A stretch of 13,654 nucleotides of DNA, taken from the NCBI GenBank assembly GCA_964490635.1, contig CAZBCK010000026.1:1-13654 (forward strand), in the 5' to 3' direction. The position numbers and the translations under genes were made by a program. The stretch comes from JAYEHC01 sp964490635 (lineage in GTDB: Bacteria; Patescibacteriota; Minisyncoccia; JAHIHE01; JAGLIN01). How positions within the stretch are numbered: the first letter of the stretch is position 1; every line of letters begins with the position of its first letter. Positions 10,961 through 13,654 of the stretch are shown here, one piece after another. The notes beneath the pieces are model-generated. The model worked only from the letters and a program-made list of their open reading frames with translations. It made no database searches and was not told the DNA's origin.

Positions 10961-11027
10961 TGTCAAGTTGTCAAGTTGCTATATTGTCATATTATGCATA
11001 ACAATTTGACAATCTGTCAATTTGACA
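10961..11027. repeat. TTGTCAA repeats forming a long hairpin downstream of ackA
   Basis: TTGTCAAGTTG (10968-10978) pairs with CAATTTGACAA (11002-11012), with one G-T. A second layer, TGTCAA (10961-10966) with TTGACA (11022-11027), extends it. Each arm is itself a tandem duplication. On the minus strand it follows the ackA stop by 15 bases and is trailed by GTTTTC, so it may act as a weak terminator. The rest of the 10887-11042 gap shows nothing else. Confidence 0.55.
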
Positions 11028-11042
11028 ATCCTTTCTATAATT

Positions 11043-12137
11043 CTAACTTATTTTGAACAATTTAACAATCTCTTTGGCAATCATCAACTCCTCATTCGTT
11101 TCAATGACTATTTTTTTAATGTCATTCAGTTCTTTGAAACCGTTTGTAATTAAAAATTTTATTCTCTTGCTTCTGCATCCGACTGTTCCGGTAAAAACAA
11201 CCGCATCCAATCCGCCCAAAACCGCTCTGTAGGCACCGATATATTTTTTTATTTTATAAGCATATAACCTCAAAACATTCATCATTTCTTTGTCTCCGTG
11301 TGCGGCAAGATGAGAAATTTCATAAATGCTATTTGATTTAAGCCCCGACAATCCTCTTAATCCGCTTTCATAATTTAATAAATAATTTATATCATCAATT
11401 CTATTCCCGCTTGTGTATTTTTTTATTTTAATATTTTTGTTTTTGACCAATTCTATAATAATTCCCGGATCAATATCCCCACAACGCGTTGCCATCGGTA
11501 ATCCCTCTATTGGCGTAAAACCCATTGAAGTATCAATCGCTCTGCCGTTTTTTATTGCTGTTATGCTTGCGCCTCCCCCTAAGTGACAAGATATTATTTT
11601 CAGTTCCTTAGCCGGTTTCTTCAATACCTCTGCCGCTTTCAACATTACATATTTATGCGAAATACCGTGAAAGCCATATTTCCTGATTCCATACTTCCTA
11701 TAAAATTCCTTTGGAATAGCGTATAAAAACGCGCACTCAGGCAAATACCTATAAAATGCCGTATCAAAAACAGCAATATTTTTAGCATTTTTTATTAAGC
11801 CCATTGACGCTTTGATTCCTTCCAGATTAACAGGATTATGAAGAGGCGCCAAAGAATTGAATTTCGCAATCTTTTTTAAAACTTTTTTATTGACTATGGT
11901 TGGATGATAAAACTCGTTCCCGCCATGCACTACCCGATGTCCGACATATTTTATATTTTCCGTCTCCCCTATTTCGTTTATCGCTTTTTTTAAAGCATCA
12001 GTATGATTTTTAATTTCATCTTTTCCAATATCTTCCACAAAACCCTCTTTTATTTTTTTCAACCCAAAATCAAAAAGCTTATATTTCAAAGAAGTGCTGC
12101 CGGAATTTAGAGTTAGGATTTGGTTGGTTTTTTTCAT
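11043..12137 (-). CDS. ackA: Acetate kinase
   Basis: It converts acetyl-phosphate and ADP to acetate and ATP. The start is ATG at 12137, giving 364 residues. An upstream ATG at 12164 lies inside a repeat and adds nothing conserved. Active-site motifs are present: LNSGSTSLKYKLF (10-22, with Asn11), GHRVVHGG (66-73, Arg68), VFDTAFY (123-129, Asp125), YGFHGISH (154-161, His157), CHLGGGAS (184-191), MATRCGDIDPG (215-225, Arg218) and ETNEE (346-350). An oddity: the usual nucleotide-loop motif FTGGIGENS reads FTGTVGCRS (315-323), losing its Glu and Asn. It is also shorter than the usual 395-400 residues. Family membership is certain. Whether the altered loop changes the nucleotide used is open. Confidence 0.95.
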   Translation of the reverse strand: MKKTNQILTLNSGSTSLKYKLFDFGLKKIKEGFVEDIGKDEIKNHTDALKKAINEIGETENIKYVGHRVVHGGNEFYHPTIVNKKVLKKIAKFNSLAPLHNPVNLEGIKASMGLIKNAKNIAVFDTAFYRYLPECAFLYAIPKEFYRKYGIRKYGFHGISHKYVMLKAAEVLKKPAKELKIISCHLGGGASITAIKNGRAIDTSMGFTPIEGLPMATRCGDIDPGIIIELVKNKNIKIKKYTSGNRIDDINYLLNYESGLRGLSGLKSNSIYEISHLAAHGDKEMMNVLRLYAYKIKKYIGAYRAVLGGLDAVVFTGTVGCRSKRIKFLITNGFKELNDIKKIVIETNEELMIAKEIVKLFKIS

Positions 12138-12158
12138 AAATTGTAAATAAATAAAATT

Positions 12159-12184
12159 TGTCATTCCCGCGGAGGCGGGAATCC
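12159..12184. repeat. GTCATTCC hairpin repeat, copy 1
   Basis: TGTCATTCCCGC-GGAG-GCGGGAATCC contains an 8-bp stem ATTCCCGC (12163-12170) with GCGGGAAT (12175-12182). A second copy in the opposite orientation is at 12759-12784. Similar ATTCCC...GGGAAT palindromes (Neisseria dRS3-like in form) occur widely in bacteria. Confidence 0.85.
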
Positions 12185-12208
12185 AGTTTGTCTCAATGAA
12201 TGTTATTT

Positions 12209-12478
12209 TTATTTTTTAGTTTCTTCAATTCCCTTTTTTGTAAAAACTTTATCTGGTATGTTCCTAAAATTTTCTAGTGGTTTTTTCTTATATCCCAAAA
12301 TAGAAGAAACCAAACAATTATGAACTTCGACCATAAAACCATCTAAATAAGCAGAACCAATTTGACAAAACTCCATATCTATTTTTTTTGCTTTTTCTTC
12401 TATCTCCTTTCTATCCCATTCATTCCAATGATGTTTTTTTATAGACAATTCCATTAAATATCTTTGGTGATCCCACAA
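12209..12478 (-). CDS. Hypothetical protein, start uncertain (possible C-terminal fragment)
   Basis: An 89-codon frame opens with TTG at 12478. The first ATG is at 12454, and neither has a good Shine-Dalgarno. The frame is open back to 12508 without ATG, GTG or TTG. The product is soluble and helical (RYLMELSIKKHHWNEWDRKE, then EEKAKKIDMEFCQIGSAYLDGF), with aromatic and charged residues and no known motif. It has the look of the C-terminal half of small membrane-anchored helical proteins, and the gene just upstream (12528-12731) ends in the matching kind of helix. The two may be halves of one broken gene. The upstream spacer holds a 9-bp hairpin (12485-12505). Confidence 0.45.
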   Translation of the reverse strand: MWDHQRYLMELSIKKHHWNEWDRKEIEEKAKKIDMEFCQIGSAYLDGFMVEVHNCLVSSILGYKKKPLENFRNIPDKVFTKKGIEETKK

Positions 12479-12527
12479 ATCCTTATTCAGTTTTTCAAAC
12501 TGAATGGATTAAGTAATACGCCTAATT

Positions 12528-12731
12528 TTATACTTTTTTATCAATAGCTTTTCTAAGTTCATACAACTCTTCATAAATTTTCATCTGCGCTTTGTTTTTC
12601 ATCAGTTTTTTATTCTGAGAAAAAACAATACACCATCCAACAATAACTAAAAATATAGTAATCATATTAAGAGCAACGAAAACAAGAACATCATTTTCTG
12701 AAACCCAATTTAAAATATACGAACAATCCAT
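12528..12731 (-). CDS. Small single-pass membrane protein, possibly truncated
   Basis: The 67-residue product starts at ATG 12731. It has one membrane helix (about residues 14-38, VLVFVALNMITIFLVIVGWC) followed by a charged coiled-coil-like helix (KNKAQMKIYEELYELRKAID). It stops right after the A6 run in GATAAAAAAGTATAA. Removing one A would extend the frame by some eleven codons to a TAA in the frame of the gene at 12209-12478. No Shine-Dalgarno is seen and the family is not recognised. It lies between two oppositely oriented GTCATTCC hairpins. Confidence 0.5.
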   Translation of the reverse strand: MDCSYILNWVSENDVLVFVALNMITIFLVIVGWCIVFSQNKKLMKNKAQMKIYEELYELRKAIDKKV

Positions 12732-12758
12732 ATTTTAATTTACATTTATCGTAGTAGT

Positions 12759-12784
12759 GGATTCCTGCCTCCGCAGGAATGACA
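12759..12784. repeat. GTCATTCC hairpin repeat, copy 2 (inverted)
   Basis: GGATTCCTGC-CTCC-GCAGGAATGACA is the reverse complement of copy 1 except for one base on each arm. Stem ATTCCTGC (12761-12768) pairs with GCAGGAAT (12773-12780). The two changes compensate each other, so pairing is kept. Confidence 0.85.
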
Positions 12785-12832
12785 GGTTTTGTTTTGTGAA
12801 ATAAGTCACTACTATTTAAAACTCAGCCTTCA

Positions 12833-13021
12833 TTTTGTCATTTCGAAATGGAACGAAGCGAAGTGTAGTGGAATGAAAAATCGCTTCAATGTTGAAAATG
12901 GGACAGACGGTGGAATATTAACATTTAAGGGATTCTTCGCCTATGGCTCAGAATGACAAAAAATTTGCGTTCTACACAATTAAAGAGATTTTATTAAAAA
13001 GTATTACTTTTAAATTGATTG
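12833..13021 (-). repeat. Long dispersed repeat, copy B (inverted partner of 1838-2030)
   Basis: The reverse complement aligns along its whole length to copy A with scattered substitutions and a few short indels. The core is 12833-12963, with terminal inverted repeat TTTTGTCATT/AATGACAAAA. The inner stem is GAAGAATC against GATTTTTC, where copy A has GAGAAATC against GATTTCTC, so both copies still pair. As in copy A, the non-core end faces the 3' end of a gene (pduL here, recX there). The space 13022-13082 holds only AT-rich sequence. Confidence 0.9.
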
Positions 13022-13082
13022 GCTACTTAAAAATTTGTTAATCCGCAATTCGTTAATTTTTTAATATCCAATATCCTTTAAT

Positions 13083-13652
13083 CTATACAGCTTCTCCTTC
13101 TCCAACTCCCCCAACTCCTCCCGCATTCCCCTCATCCGTATCAATATGCATCGCCAATGAAAAATTCTCGTCAACTCTTGCCACGACATTTTCAAAAGTG
13201 AGCCCTCGCCCCCCCCTGGTTTTTACTTTCAGTAAATCACCATCTTTGGCATTTATTTCTTCCGCATCTTTGGGAGTCATATGAATATGCCTCTTGGCAA
13301 TAATTACTCCCTCGCTTATTTCTGTTTTTCCTTTCGGTCCGATAACGGTCATTCCCAAAGAATTTTCAATATCTCCCGATCTTCGCAATGGCGGATCTAT
13401 TTTGAACTTCCTCGCTTCTGTCTTGGATAATTCTATTTGCGTATAAGACCGCAAAGGACCTACTATTCTGAGACTGTTAATCTGAAAATTTTCATTTATA
13501 ATTTTTACTGTCTCCTTTGCCGCAAACATCCCCGGCTGGGAGAGTTCTTTCATAACGGTTAATTCAGCACCTTCGCCAAACAACTTTTCAAAATCTTCTT
13601 TTTTAAGATGAATATGCCTCGCTGAAACTTCAATTTTAATTTTTTTGTTCAT
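13083..13652 (-). CDS. pduL: PduL-type phosphate acyltransferase
   Basis: PduL transfers the acyl group between acyl-CoA and phosphate. Here it most likely makes acetyl-phosphate for AckA, replacing Pta. The 189-residue protein shows both half-motifs of the family: VSARHIHL (9-16) with H13 and H15, GPLRSYTQIELS (65-76) with E74, AKRHIHMTP (119-127) with H122 and H124, and MHIDTDEGNA (168-177) with H169. These match the zinc-binding positions of known PduL structures. No microcompartment-targeting extension is seen, so a free cytosolic enzyme is expected. The C-terminus is a short Gly-rich tail (GGVGGVGEGEAV). The ATG at 13652 is two bases from the window edge, so its upstream signals are not visible, and an earlier start cannot be excluded. 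Confidence 0.93.
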   Translation of the reverse strand: MNKKIKIEVSARHIHLKKEDFEKLFGEGAELTVMKELSQPGMFAAKETVKIINENFQINSLRIVGPLRSYTQIELSKTEARKFKIDPPLRRSGDIENSLGMTVIGPKGKTEISEGVIIAKRHIHMTPKDAEEINAKDGDLLKVKTRGGRGLTFENVVARVDENFSLAMHIDTDEGNAGGVGGVGEGEAV

Positions 13653-13654
13653 AA

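Noticed and set aside
12485..12505. ATTCAGTTT/AAACTGAAT hairpin as a terminator of the gene at 12528
   Set aside because: The minus-strand sequence after the stem (AAGGATTTG) has no T run.

Overview
The window is AT-rich with densely packed genes, and it looks like a chromosomal piece of a fermentative, streamlined bacterium of the Candidate Phyla Radiation/Patescibacteria type (Parcubacteria/Moranbacteria-like). This placement is inferred from four things: the mix of small core genes, the shortened AlaS without a C-Ala domain, the PorCD + PduL + AckA energy module, and intergenic spaces filled with short palindromic repeats. TGA acts as a normal stop (for example at 4504-4506 and 9879-9881), so there is no sign of the Gracilibacteria/SR1 code. 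Most core genes lack a clear Shine-Dalgarno sequence. A few small or accessory genes (8300, 8812, 3946, 1003) have strong ones.

Layout. 1-245: a minus-strand tRNA-Gln(CUG) with its terminator. 246-1345: a stretch of nested hairpins, a richer-GC minus-strand gene that appears frameshifted (567-1003), a long palindrome and the recX promoter. 1351-4506: plus-strand recX, a 193-bp repeat (copy A), a vanW/YoaR-like envelope gene, and a stand-alone unknown gene with its own promoter and terminator. 4515-8240: minus-strand alaS, which carries an in-frame palindromic repeat insertion and a second large insertion; a RAYT (Y1 REP-associated transposase) bracketed by two near-identical hairpins; and lgt. 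8248-8495: a plus-strand mini-transcription unit for a 57-residue membrane protein that appears to start with ATT. 8504-10886: minus-strand small SH3/KOW-like acidic protein, porD, porC and a DUF389 membrane protein. 11043-13652: ackA, a repeat-bounded accessory patch with two small ORFs that may be remains of one gene, the inverted copy B of the long repeat, and pduL.

How the genes work together. PorC/PorD are the gamma and delta subunits of a pyruvate(2-oxoacid):ferredoxin oxidoreductase producing acetyl-CoA. PduL would convert acetyl-CoA to acetyl-phosphate, and AckA would make ATP and acetate. The catalytic PorA/PorB subunits are not in the window. Lgt and the VanW/YoaR-like protein serve the envelope, AlaS serves translation and RecX modulates RecA.

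The most striking non-genic content is a layered population of palindromic repeats. There are at least five families: the RAYT hairpin pair, the GTCATTCC hairpins, the 193-bp inverted pair, the GGAGTTCAG palindrome and the repeat inside alaS. Several show base changes that preserve pairing between copies or arms.
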